From Paulinella micropora (taxonomy: Eukaryota > Cercozoa > Imbricatea > Euglyphida > Paulinellidae), in NCBI GenBank assembly GCA_019918135.1, contig WBZZ01005750.1, positions 95,001-159,000 of the forward strand: DNA of 64,000 nt. Reading direction: 5' to 3'. The notes beneath the pieces were generated by a model. That model was given only the letters and a program-made list of their open reading frames with translations. It was not told where the DNA came from and searched no databases. The position numbers and the translations under genes were made by a program. How positions within the stretch are numbered: position 1 is the first letter of the stretch; every line of letters starts with the position of its first letter. This document shows, piece by piece, positions 55,960-64,000 of this stretch.

Positions 55960-58900
55960 TTGTAGGAAATACAACTGCTCTGATTTCTGCTAATTGGTTT
56001 GCTTGGTCTTGAATCATATTAAGTAGAATTTTATTTTCTTTTTCTAAATTAACTACCTTTTCCGCCATGTGTTGAAAAGCACTGACCAATATTGGTATGA
56101 AGTCCGTATATGTTATGCCTTCAAAGTTTCCATCCCCATCATCTGCTTTTATTCCACTTTCAGATACAAATTCTGGAAATATTTTTCTAACTTCGTCCGC
56201 AATAAATCCGTAGCCTTTTTTTTCTTTCTTCTCATCTGTTTTCCAATAATACGAACAGCAGTTTATTTTCATTAGTTTTTCACAACAATCCCCGCAGTCT
56301 AATGTTTGAATATCTGATTTTAGCCTCCTGTCCGATGAGTTTGTCCAAGCCCCGTTAAGAGGAACATAATTATAACTACCAGAAGGCTCGCCCGTAGAGT
56401 TTGAAGTAGTCCAAGCATGAAGTGTGCCAGTTGACGCACAAACTACTCCATAATTTGAATATCCTCCTGATTTCATAAATATTTGTGGGTCGTAAGTAGC
56501 GGCGGGTCTTTTTCTTAATGTTAAAAATCCGCTGGATGCTGTTGTGATGCTTATCTCCCGGCGTATTAATATTCATAGCCTCAGTCCAAGTTATATTGTT
56601 TCCAACCGTTGTTCCTGAATTATAATAAAAAGAGAGTTTGTTGCCTTGTTTATACATCGTAAAGTTTGACCCAGAATAACTTGATTTCCAGTTAGAACCA
56701 TCATAATAAGCATAAAAAACTAATCATATATTGTCTTGACTCCAGTTTAATTGTTGAAAAATTGGATAAACTGATAAATGAACGAATGCTTGTATGTGCG
56801 GGCCATTTAGATTGGCACTGGTTCCGTATAACTCTAATCCTCCTGTTCTCCTGTTCCTTTTGAATTCCTACCTACTATACACTGTATGCCTAATAAAGTC
56901 GCCAATTTTCCGCTGAATTCTTTCGTTCCTGCTATTGTTTGGTCTCCTGTTAATTTCACATTCTGCCCGTCCAATGTATCTACATAAGTTTTGTTAGCCC
57001 CGTCTGTTGAAACTGTCGGAGTGGCTAAGTTTGTTATTTTTTGGGTTTTCATATCAACTCCCGCATTTGCCGTTATCAACCCGCTGGCTGTTAATGTGGT
57101 TCCTGTTAATCCCGCACTCGCCGTAATTAAACCGCTCGCTGTTATTGCTCCGCTTGTTAATGTGTCGCACGTCATACTTCTAAACAATGTTATGTCATAA
57201 TTATATGTCTCATAATCAAAATACAGACTAGCTATACGGGGTTGGCTTCTAAATGAAGTTCCGCCACTTCCCGTCTTATTCACAACGAATATGATATATC
57301 TTAGCAGAAGCATTTGAAGCTGGTGTATATGTTTTAGTTGATTGTGAAGCCCACGCCTCGCCACTCCTGCTAAAGCCCACGCCTCGCCACTCCTGCTATC
57401 CCATAATGTAAAAGTAATGTTATCTGTGCTTACTCCCACATACCAAATACTTGGAGTTGTTTCAATATAATTAGCAGACGAAGACCTAACATAATAATTT
57501 TTTTCTTATATATCGCTCCTAAGTCAATTTTTATGTATTCGCCTGTGTACGCTGTTCCTCCCCAAGTATTCGTAGTTGCTGGAACTCTTGTATAAATTCC
57601 CGTCGTGTCGTTGTAATATATAGCAGTAGTCCAATAATCGTTTTGATTAGCATTAAAAGCATAATAAGCGGGATTGTATTCATCAGAAGCAGAAGCTACG
57701 AATGGAGAAGGAGCTGAATTAGTTGTCATAGTCTGCGGGGAGGAATACATAGTAAAAGTCGAAGCGCTCAGTGTAATATCGCCCGCCATCGTCCCGCCCG
57801 TTAATTGAAGGTAAGTTAATGAACCAGTAGAATTTACCCAGTTTGTTTCATTGTATGTTAGTAATTGACCGTTTGCGGGTGTCGTTATTACTGCATCGCT
57901 GTGTGTATCAATTGTCCCATCTGCTGACACTTTCGCATTATTTGCTGTGTGCTCTGATAACCAAGTCGAGACAGTTTTAGCATTTAGTTGATTTACATTT
58001 GTAATGCTTTGGCTGTTCATATTAAGTCCGCCATTGGCAGTTATTGCCCCACTTGCCGTGAGTGCCGTTCCTGTTAATCCAGCATTCGCCGTTATCAATC
58101 CGCTTGCTGTTAACGTGGTTCCTGTTAATCCCGCGTTCGCCGTTGTCAATCCGCTGGCTGTTAGTGTCGTTCCTGTTAATCCCGCATTCGCCGTTATCAA
58201 TCCGCTGGCTGTAAGTGTCGTTCCTGTTAATCCCGCATTCGCCGTGATTAAACCGCTTGCTGTAAGTGTTGTTCCTCTGTTATTGCTCCACTCGTCGTAA
58301 TCGTATCACAAGTTATATTTCTAATCAATGTTATGTCATAATTCAAGGTATCATAATCAAAATACAGACTAGCTATACGTGGTTGGCTTCTAAGTGAAGT
58401 TCCGCCACTTCCAGTCTTGTTCACGACGAATATGATGTATCTAGCAGAAGCATTTGAAGCGGGTGTATATGTTTTTGTTGTTTGTGAAGCCCATGCCTCT
58501 CCGCTCCTGCTGTCCCATAATGTATAAGTCGCGTTGTCTGTGCTTACGCCCACATACCAAATGCTCGGTGTTGTTTCAATGTAATTATCAGACGAAGACC
58601 TAACATAATAATTTTTTCTCCTGTATATCGCTCCTAAATCTATTTTTATGTATTCGCCTGTGTATGCCGTTCCTCCCCAAGTATAACTGTTGTATTCGTG
58701 GTTGCGGGCACTCTTGTATAAACTCCTGTGGTGTCGTTGTAGTATATAGCCGTAGCCCAATAATCGTTAAAAGCATAATATGCGGGATTGTATTCATTAG
58801 AAGCGGATGCGACGAACCCGCCAGAATTATTGCTTGTCATAGCCTGCGGGGTGGCAACATATGTGGCAAAAGTTGAAGCGCCCAGTTTAACATCTCCCGC

Positions 58901-59797
58901 CATAGTGCCTCCTATTAATGGAAGATAAGTTAATGACCCAGTAGCATTTACCCAGTTTGAACCGTTGTATGTTAATAATTGACCATTCGCTGGTGTCGTT
59001 ATTATTACATCACTCAAAGCATCTATTGATTTTAATCCTATTCTCGTGTCGAAGTCTGTATTCGCCCTCGCTGTTGTATAATATAAGTTAGTGCCCTCTG
59101 CTAAGTTGTTGGTTGATTTAGTGGCTAATTGTGTATCAAACCTCCCATTAGTATAATAAAGGTTCGTCCCCTCTGCTAAGTTATTGGTTGATTTAGTGGC
59201 TAGCAGCGTGTCGAAGTCTGTGTTTGCCCTTGCGGTGGTGTAATATAAATTGGTGCCCTCGGATAAGTTGTTGGTTGATTTAGTGGCTAGCCTAGCATCA
59301 AAGTCTGTATTTGCCCTTGCGGTGGTGTAATATAGATTTGTTCCTTCTGCTAAGTTATTGGTTGATTTAGTGGCTAGCCTAGCATCAAAGTCTGTGTTTG
59401 CCCTTGCGGTGGTGTAATATAAATTGGTGCCCTCGGATAAGTTGTTGGTTGATTTAGTGGCTAGCCGTGTGTCAAAGTCTGTATTTGCCCTTGCGGTGGT
59501 GTAATATAGATTTGTTCCTTCTTTTAAGTCCGCTGTGTTTTTTGTAGCCAGTCTCGCATCAAATCGGCCATCGGTATAGTATAAATTGATGCCTTCTTTG
59601 ATGTCCCCAGTGCTTTTTGTAGACAGTCTCGCATCAAATCGGCCGTCAGTGTAATAAAGATTTACGGGGTCAGCATCTTCTGGCACTCTGTCTGTGTTTA
59701 AGCCGATAATGTTCGTGTTCGTTAGATCTAAGTTAAGTATATTTAGACTATCAACAGCCAGCTCATTAAGACCTAATAAACTTTTGAGTTGACTCAT
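55946..59797 (-). pseudogene. PLV-1 tail-fibre-like protein, fossil, with S74 and discoidin-like parts
   Basis: The parts from the N-terminus are MSQLKSLLGLNELAVDSLNI and about eight copies of the 29-residue EGTNLYYTTARANTDF unit (three in PLV-2). Next is a module resembling an F5/8-type (discoidin) carbohydrate-binding domain (ASASNEYNPAYYAFND; AYTGEYIKIDLGAIY), present twice. Between the two modules lie five or six 17-residue GLTGTTLTASGLITANA repeats. The C-terminus is an S74 chaperone domain (SDRRLKSDIQTL, GFIADEVRKIFPEF). It is broken, with several breaks. PLV-2 has no discoidin-like module, so the two viruses probably bound different surface sugars. Confidence 0.7.
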
Positions 59798-59875
59798 TAT
59801 TATATTTATTAAGAAATTATTTATTAATAAAAACTAAATAATATTATTTTGTATGATAATATAAACAAATAGAAA

Positions 59876-60396
59876 ATGCCAAGAGGTGATAGAGAGGTTG
59901 CGATGAAGAACCTCGAAAAGGGTTGGGAGGCGAAGAAGAACCAGGCTAAGCAGAGAAAGATTGAGAGGGCGAGGGAACTACTTGCGGAGGAAGAGGCTAA
60001 GAATGTAAAAGAAATGACTGAGGAACAGCGGATAGACCACCTGTCTAAGAAGCAGTTGGCGAGGGATAGATAGATGGTAGGGATGGTGAGCCGATTGAAG
60101 AAAGCAGTTCGGACGAGGAAGAGGTCGAACAGGACTTTGTAGATATCGTTGCGCGACGTGTTGCGGGTATGAAACTTAAGACTAAACAGAAGAAGGCGAA
60201 GAAAGTGGTAAAAAAGAAACTGCTTGAACTAGAAGAAAGCGAGAGTGAGAGCGAGGAAAGCGAGGAAGAGGAAGAGCCTAAGCCTAAGAAGGGTAAAGGT
60301 AAGAAATCAAACATATCAGTTAATGTTTACAATCAGCAACCCGAGAAAACAAAAAAAGAAAGCAATGATTCATCTAAAATTTTTCTCAAATTCTAA
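59876..60396 (+). pseudogene. PLV-1 charged coiled-coil protein, fossil
   Basis: Homologous to PLV-2 39110-39607: RKIERARELLAEEEAKNVKE near the start, the Lys/Glu-rich middle, and the conserved ending ESNDSSKIFLKF. Broken. Divergent from the fibre gene as in PLV-2. Confidence 0.6.
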
Positions 60397-60405
60397 ATAT
60401 AGTTA

Positions 60406-60645
60406 ATGGACCGTATAAAAAATTTACCGCTCGATGTCCGTTTTCACATTATGGAGTATCTATATAATCGTTTTGAGTATGACTTCAATAGTTGCTATGT
60501 GTGTGGATTGAGCTTGTGTTTAGCTAACAGACAGATTACAGCCATTGATGATACATTTGACAGATTTTATACTTACGAGTTTTGTTCTAATTATTGTTTT
60601 GAACTAGAAAAAAAAGAAAGATTAATATATAAGGATAAGCATTAG
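60406..60645 (+). CDS. PLV-1 F-box-like small protein with cysteine pairs
   Basis: 79 residues. The N-terminus LPLDVRFHIMEYLYNRF resembles an F-box (LPxDlxxxIxxYL), the motif by which F-box proteins bind Skp1 in SCF ubiquitin ligases. CYVCG and CSNYCF later form a possible zinc site. It follows the charged-protein gene by 9 bp and precedes the integrase. PLV-2 has no homologue. F-box mimics are common in large DNA viruses, where they redirect host ubiquitination, but here the match is short and function is inferred. Confidence 0.4.
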   Translation: MDRIKNLPLDVRFHIMEYLYNRFEYDFNSCYVCGLSLCLANRQITAIDDTFDRFYTYEFCSNYCFELEKKERLIYKDKH

Positions 60646-60662
60646 GTGTCATTAAGTATTAG

Positions 60663-61643
60663 ATGGACAACACATACAGGAAATACACAAAATAGTACTG
60701 ATGAAGTTGTGGAGGATGAGGATGAAAGAAAGGAACAGCAAGCATTAGAAATTCATTACCAAAAAAGATTACCGACTGATAAATGGAATACGATATGGTC
60801 TGATAAACCGCTTAAACAAGTTTTCGTAGACCTCGCCGATATGTCGAAACTTAAAGACAAGAAAGGTAATAAAAACTATGCTTGGATGTTGTTTTGGATA
60901 GACACATACAACTGATTTTTAATCATTAAACCACTTAAAAACAAAACGGCGAAAGAAGTTTATTTAGATTTAAAATCTATACCATACACTCCGGAATCCA
61001 TTACAACCGACAGTGGGAGTGAATACAAAGGAATAGTCAAAGAGTATTTCAGAGACAACAACGTCGAACATCGGACTGTTGAAGTGGGCGACCATCGGGC
61101 GCTTGCAATCGTTGACCGGGTTATAAGAACAATACGGAGATGGCTGGACATATTATTTGAAACTAACGGTAATTTTGACTGGCTGACTTATATTGACGAT
61201 ATGGTTGATGCTTATAATATGCGTCATCATAGAACAATTCAAGCTCGACCGATTGATGTATTTAAAAGAGTAAATAAAAATAAACAAAGAATTCAACGGG
61301 ACGGGTTGATTGACGAATTCGAAAAGGGAGATAAGGTGCGAAAGGAGCTAAAGAGGAATTTATTTTCTAAGGGTGGTAAGCAATACAGCAAACAGATTTA
61401 TAGCGTCGTGGGGCGTTCCGGTTTCAAGTTGATATTAAATTCGGATGAGTTAGTAAGCCCCCGGGAATTATTAAAGACTCAGTTCGACAAACCGGTAGAC
61501 GAAGAAAAACAAATAAAAGGACAAGTAAAAGATTTAACGAAAGAAAAGAAAACAAAAAGAACAGTTAAAAAGAGAAGACATTGATGAGGGAAATGTAAGA
61601 ACAAGCAAAAGAGAAAGGAGAGCAAAAGTAATATTAGATTTAT
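60663..61643 (+). pseudogene. PLV-1 rve integrase, fossil
   Basis: Closely matches the PLV-2 integrase: KQVFVDLADMSKLKD, ITTDSGSEYKG, ALAIVDRVIRTIRRW, and the C-terminal DKVRKELKRNLFSKGGK. Broken, with a few breaks. It lies nearer the middle of the right arm than in PLV-2, because two further genes and repeats follow before the terminal repeat. Confidence 0.75.
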
Positions 61644-61747
61644 GAAGTTCGTTGTACATTCCCACTAACGACGTCTGCATTGTCCAGCTATCGGTAAAAT
61701 AAAATTGATTGACTCCATATTGTCCTTGAAATGTTTATGGATGGATG

Positions 61748-62225
61748 TCAGAGATGGAAAAACCGTAATCTCATTATCATGGTCTTCCACCAAAAAAATC
61801 TCTGACGAATCGGGTTTCTAATTCCTCTGTCAATTCCCATTGCACGAAACACTAATCCTTCGCCGTTTTTGAACTCGCCACCATCACAACTCAACTTTAC
61901 TTCTTTGTTAGCACGAAGAAAACTATCGTGAACCTGAACGATGAATTCATGTTCTTCTTTTTCTTCTTGAACTTGTTCAAGAAAAGACCAACCGAGTGGC
62001 GGATGGAATGGTTGTGGGGCGGGTCGAGCTGGGGCGGGTTGAGCTGGCGGGTTGAGCTGGGGCGGGTTGAGCTGGGGCGGGTTGAGCTTCGGCTGGTTCG
62101 CCAAACTTCACGCCTTCCAAGGCGGCTGATAAATCGTCCATCCCGCTTCTCAACTCTGGAGATTTTGAGGGAATGAGACCGACAAGCCCCCAGTTTTGGT
62201 TTAGGTTGACGGTTTTTTTTAGCAC
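61748..62225 (-). pseudogene. PLV-1 right-arm protein with Ala-Gln-Pro repeats, fossil
   Basis: The start reads MLKKTVNLNQNWGLVGLIPS, the middle has tandem Pro/Ala/Gln repeats of 15-18 bp at about 62005-62100, and the end has LSCDGGEFKNGEGLVFRAMG. No homologue is visible in PLV-2 and no domain is recognised. Broken. Confidence 0.4.
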
Positions 62226-62432
62226 TTTCCTTTTTTTTATTTAGGGAACATTCGGGCCGAAATGGTCATCGCAATAATTTTTATCGAAAATTGCGGGCAA
62301 AATTGGCGTTTTTTTAATATATTTTTCCACAAACCCACGATTTTTGTGGGATTGAATTTTCTGTTTTTCCTCGTCTGCTCGTTTTTCGTGTTTTTGTGCG
62401 GACCTCACTCGTGAGCAAAAAACCCTCGTATT
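62226..62432. other. AT-rich spacer in the PLV-1 right arm
   Basis: No gene. A short inverted repeat, CCCACGATTTTTGTGGG, lies near 62333-62350 and a smaller one, CTCACTCGTGAG, at about 62404-62415, just before the coiled-coil gene. They could be transcription signals. Confidence 0.4.
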
Positions 62433-62813
62433 ATGTCAATTAACCTTATACCAGATTTCGTAAAGGGAAAAGATGATTGGATTGAACAATTTGAAGATGA
62501 TAGATATACCGCGAAAAGACTGACTGAAATGAAAATAAAAGCGATGAAAGAGATTGAGAAGTATGAAAAGATTATTGAGGAGATGAAGAAGGAAATGGAG
62601 AAGAAGAAAGAACGACTTGGAGCGATTGACGAAATTTTGCTTAAGAAGAAATCTGAGAAAGAAGAGATTGAAGAAGACTTGATGAAAGACCGAAGAAGAA
62701 AGAAGAGATTGAGACAGATTGAAGACGAAAGAAGATTGATGAAACATTGGAAGAAACAGAATAGAGGAATGATTGAAACCGAAGAGATTGAAAAAATTGA
62801 ATCACTCATTTGA
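62433..62813 (+). CDS. PLV-1 coiled-coil protein
   Basis: 126 residues from MSINLIPDFVKGKDDWIEQF. Residues 25-110 are a continuous Lys/Glu/Met-rich amphipathic helix (KKEMEKKKERLGAIDEILLK) typical of long coiled coils. The short folded-looking start is followed by this rod. It is the last gene before the right terminal repeat. I see no homologue in PLV-2. A structural or tethering role is possible; nothing more can be said. Confidence 0.55.
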   Translation: MSINLIPDFVKGKDDWIEQFEDDRYTAKRLTEMKIKAMKEIEKYEKIIEEMKKEMEKKKERLGAIDEILLKKKSEKEEIEEDLMKDRRRKKRLRQIEDERRLMKHWKKQNRGMIETEEIEKIESLI

Positions 62814-62920
62814 GAGTGGTACTTCCTTTACGAAAGCCTGTTTAATGATTAATGGATTAGATGAGGGTAGCACGAATATGAACAGGGCATTACGGTGAGG
62901 TCAGTTAATTGATTTTTTTA

Positions 62921-62975
62921 TGCCTCCTCGGAGTGAAAAGTTTAATATGCCTCCTCGTGAGTGAAAAGTTTAATA
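62921..62975. repeat. Short direct repeats in the PLV-1 right arm
   Basis: Two copies of ATGCCTCCTCG(T)GAGTGAAAAG followed by TTTAAT, 26-28 bp apart. No gene here. Confidence 0.7.
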
Positions 62976-63099
62976 GTTGAAAAAATATGACGTCGTGGGA
63001 GACTTAAAAAACCCTACCTCATACAGTATGTGTGATGGTAGGTTTGTTTTTCTTCGCATGGAGGTGGGTGATGGCTGCTACTACTAACAGGTAATTTTT

Positions 63100-63188
63100 C
63101 GCTTACTTTTCGATTTATCTCCTTCGTCGATATGTTTTCTCTTCGATTTATCTCTTTCGTCGATATGATTTCTCTTTGATTTCTCTTT
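63100..63188. repeat. Subterminal tandem repeats of PLV-1
   Basis: Two to three copies of a unit CGATTTATCTCYTTCGTCGAT with ATGWTTTCTCTT linkers, directly inside the right terminal repeat. The left end has only the simpler AATCAAAGAGAAATCGAAGAG version. Confidence 0.7.
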
Positions 63189-63279
63189 GTTGTTGAATTT
63201 GATGATTTGGACTTAACGACACTTTTCATAGAGGCATTTTTCTTGAAAAATGACCCTATGAAAAGTGTAATTATCTTCT
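63189..63279. repeat. PLV-1 right terminal inverted repeat
   Basis: 91 bp matching the reverse complement of 10260-10352, including the internal hairpin (ACACTTTTCATAG / CTATGAAAAGTGT). Ends AATTATCTTCT. Confidence 0.85.
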
Positions 63280-63285
63280 CCGGTA
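63280..63285. repeat. PLV-1 target site duplication CCGGTA (right copy)
   Basis: Same hexamer as 10254-10259. Confidence 0.75.
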
Positions 63286-64000
63286 ACACTATCGTGTGTG
63301 GAGCTACTACGATGGGAAGATGCTATCCACGGCGGACATGGTAGTAAGGGACCCGAAGGTGCATGGGGCAAACACTCTACCCGAAAGGGAGGATGGCTGT
63401 TTCGCTTCAACACAGTTACCAGACTGCCAACTTGGTGCGAGAAATTAGCGACAAAAGTGGCGGGCAACCCGGTCAATTTTTTACTGACAGTGAGCAGAGG
63501 TTGCTGGAATCGTTGGAAGAGATTGCCACCCAGACTGGGGAAGAGAGCGGCGACGGGTTGGAAGTGAGCGACGTCACTACCCGGGCAACCGTTGGGGACG
63601 GGTGGACGACCCTGGGACAACGACCCGAGAACGAAGTGGGGGTGGTTGAGCTGTGGGTGGGGGAGTCAGAAGGGCTGCCTAAGCGAGGACGAGAAGTGGG
63701 AGGCAGGGCTAATGTGGTAAGACAGGCTCAGAGTGGGGTGGCTTCGCCTGAAGAGGTCCAGCGTTCCGGTCCAGAGAATGGGGGAGATGCGAGAGGTGTG
63801 CCGGTGGCTTGGACGGGGAATACCATCGACGTGTCGAACGTTGTAGAAGGCAAGAGAAGTAGAATGCCAACGAAGCCGTCCAACTTTCGGTCTGGGGCTT
63901 ATATGATCTCAGTTCCAGTTCCTTATCGCCAAGCTACGGCGTCAGGGCAGTTCAACGAGGCTAGATTTGCAGATATAGACAAGCACTTGAAGCTAGGAGC
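63286..64000 (+). mobile_element. Copia-like pol fragment, fossil, runs off the window
   Basis: The plus-strand reading HYRVWSYYDGKMLSTADMVV, directly after the PLV-1 end, resembles the end of a Copia integrase (HYRVxxxxxGKxxxSRDVVF). Further on, GKRSRMPTKPSNFRSGAYM resembles the linker before the reverse transcriptase. The element is broken, with at least one break in this window. It is in the opposite orientation to the gag fossil left of PLV-1. Confidence 0.5.

Larger units (their letters stand above)
10260..63279. mobile_element. PLV-1, Polinton-like virus fossil, interrupted by a LINE and PLV-2
   Basis: This is the outer element, in two arms: 10260-20488 and 54002-63279. Without its nested insertions it is about 18.8 kb, a normal PLV size. 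Parts in order: polymerase B, lipase, DUF3820-like genes, DUF3223-like gene, capsid proteins, protease, basic protein, packaging ATPase, then in the right arm small virion-type genes, fibre, charged protein, F-box-like protein, integrase and two arm genes. It is broken, with roughly ten or more breaks spread over many genes. A LINE split it, and that LINE later received PLV-2. It is older than both insertions. Confidence 0.85.

Noticed and set aside
10260-63279. Left and right PLV-1 arms as two independent truncated viruses
   Set aside because: Terminal repeats are inverted partners, both outer flanks carry CCGGTA, and gene content of the arms is complementary apart from the ~705-bp overlap explained by the LINE insertion.

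Overview
The window looks like nuclear DNA of a microbial eukaryote, probably an alga or other protist; I cannot name the species. The signs are intron-bearing chromatin genes (chromodomain, SET domain, a RanBP2 zinc finger joined to a SAM methyltransferase), large ATCT and AAT microsatellites, a non-LTR retrotransposon, Copia-like LTR fossils, and two Polinton-like viruses (PLVs), a group integrated in many protist genomes. The standard code with TAA, TAG and TGA stops fits throughout.

Layout. 1-6.8 kb holds host DNA: ATCT microsatellites, an unusual mosaic of palindromic GGTATACC repeats, and exons on the minus strand for an acidic protein, a zinc-finger methyltransferase, a SET protein and a chromodomain protein with tandemly duplicated lysine-rich exons. 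6.9-10.25 kb is a minus-strand Copia-type gag fossil and its flank.

From 10,260 to 63,279 the window is one three-level nest. The outer element, PLV-1, is bounded by inverted repeats of about 92 bp and by the 6-bp duplication CCGGTA. A LINE of about 13 kb on the minus strand lies inside it, between two copies of a ~705-bp PLV-1 segment. Inside the 3' region of that LINE sits a second virus, PLV-2 (21,390-41,883), with 316-bp inverted repeats that look identical and the 6-bp duplication ATCTAT. The order of events was therefore PLV-1, then LINE, then PLV-2. PLV-1 is a broken fossil; PLV-2 looks almost whole and young.

Both PLVs share a virion set: major and minor capsid proteins, adenain-like protease, packaging ATPase, basic core-like protein, lipase, S74 tail-fibre-like protein, rve integrase, and small secreted and membrane proteins. 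They differ in the replication gene (stand-alone family B polymerase in PLV-1; polymerase fused to an SF1 helicase in PLV-2), in fibre domains, and in accessory genes (methyltransferase and zinc-finger protein in PLV-2; F-box-like and coiled-coil proteins in PLV-1).

The LINE is decayed but unusual. Read 5' to 3' it shows proline-rich ORF1-like segments, a ubiquitin-specific-protease-like domain, an RNase H placed before the reverse transcriptase, and a C-terminal PD-(D/E)XK-like endonuclease. To the right of PLV-1 a plus-strand Copia-like pol fragment runs off the window.
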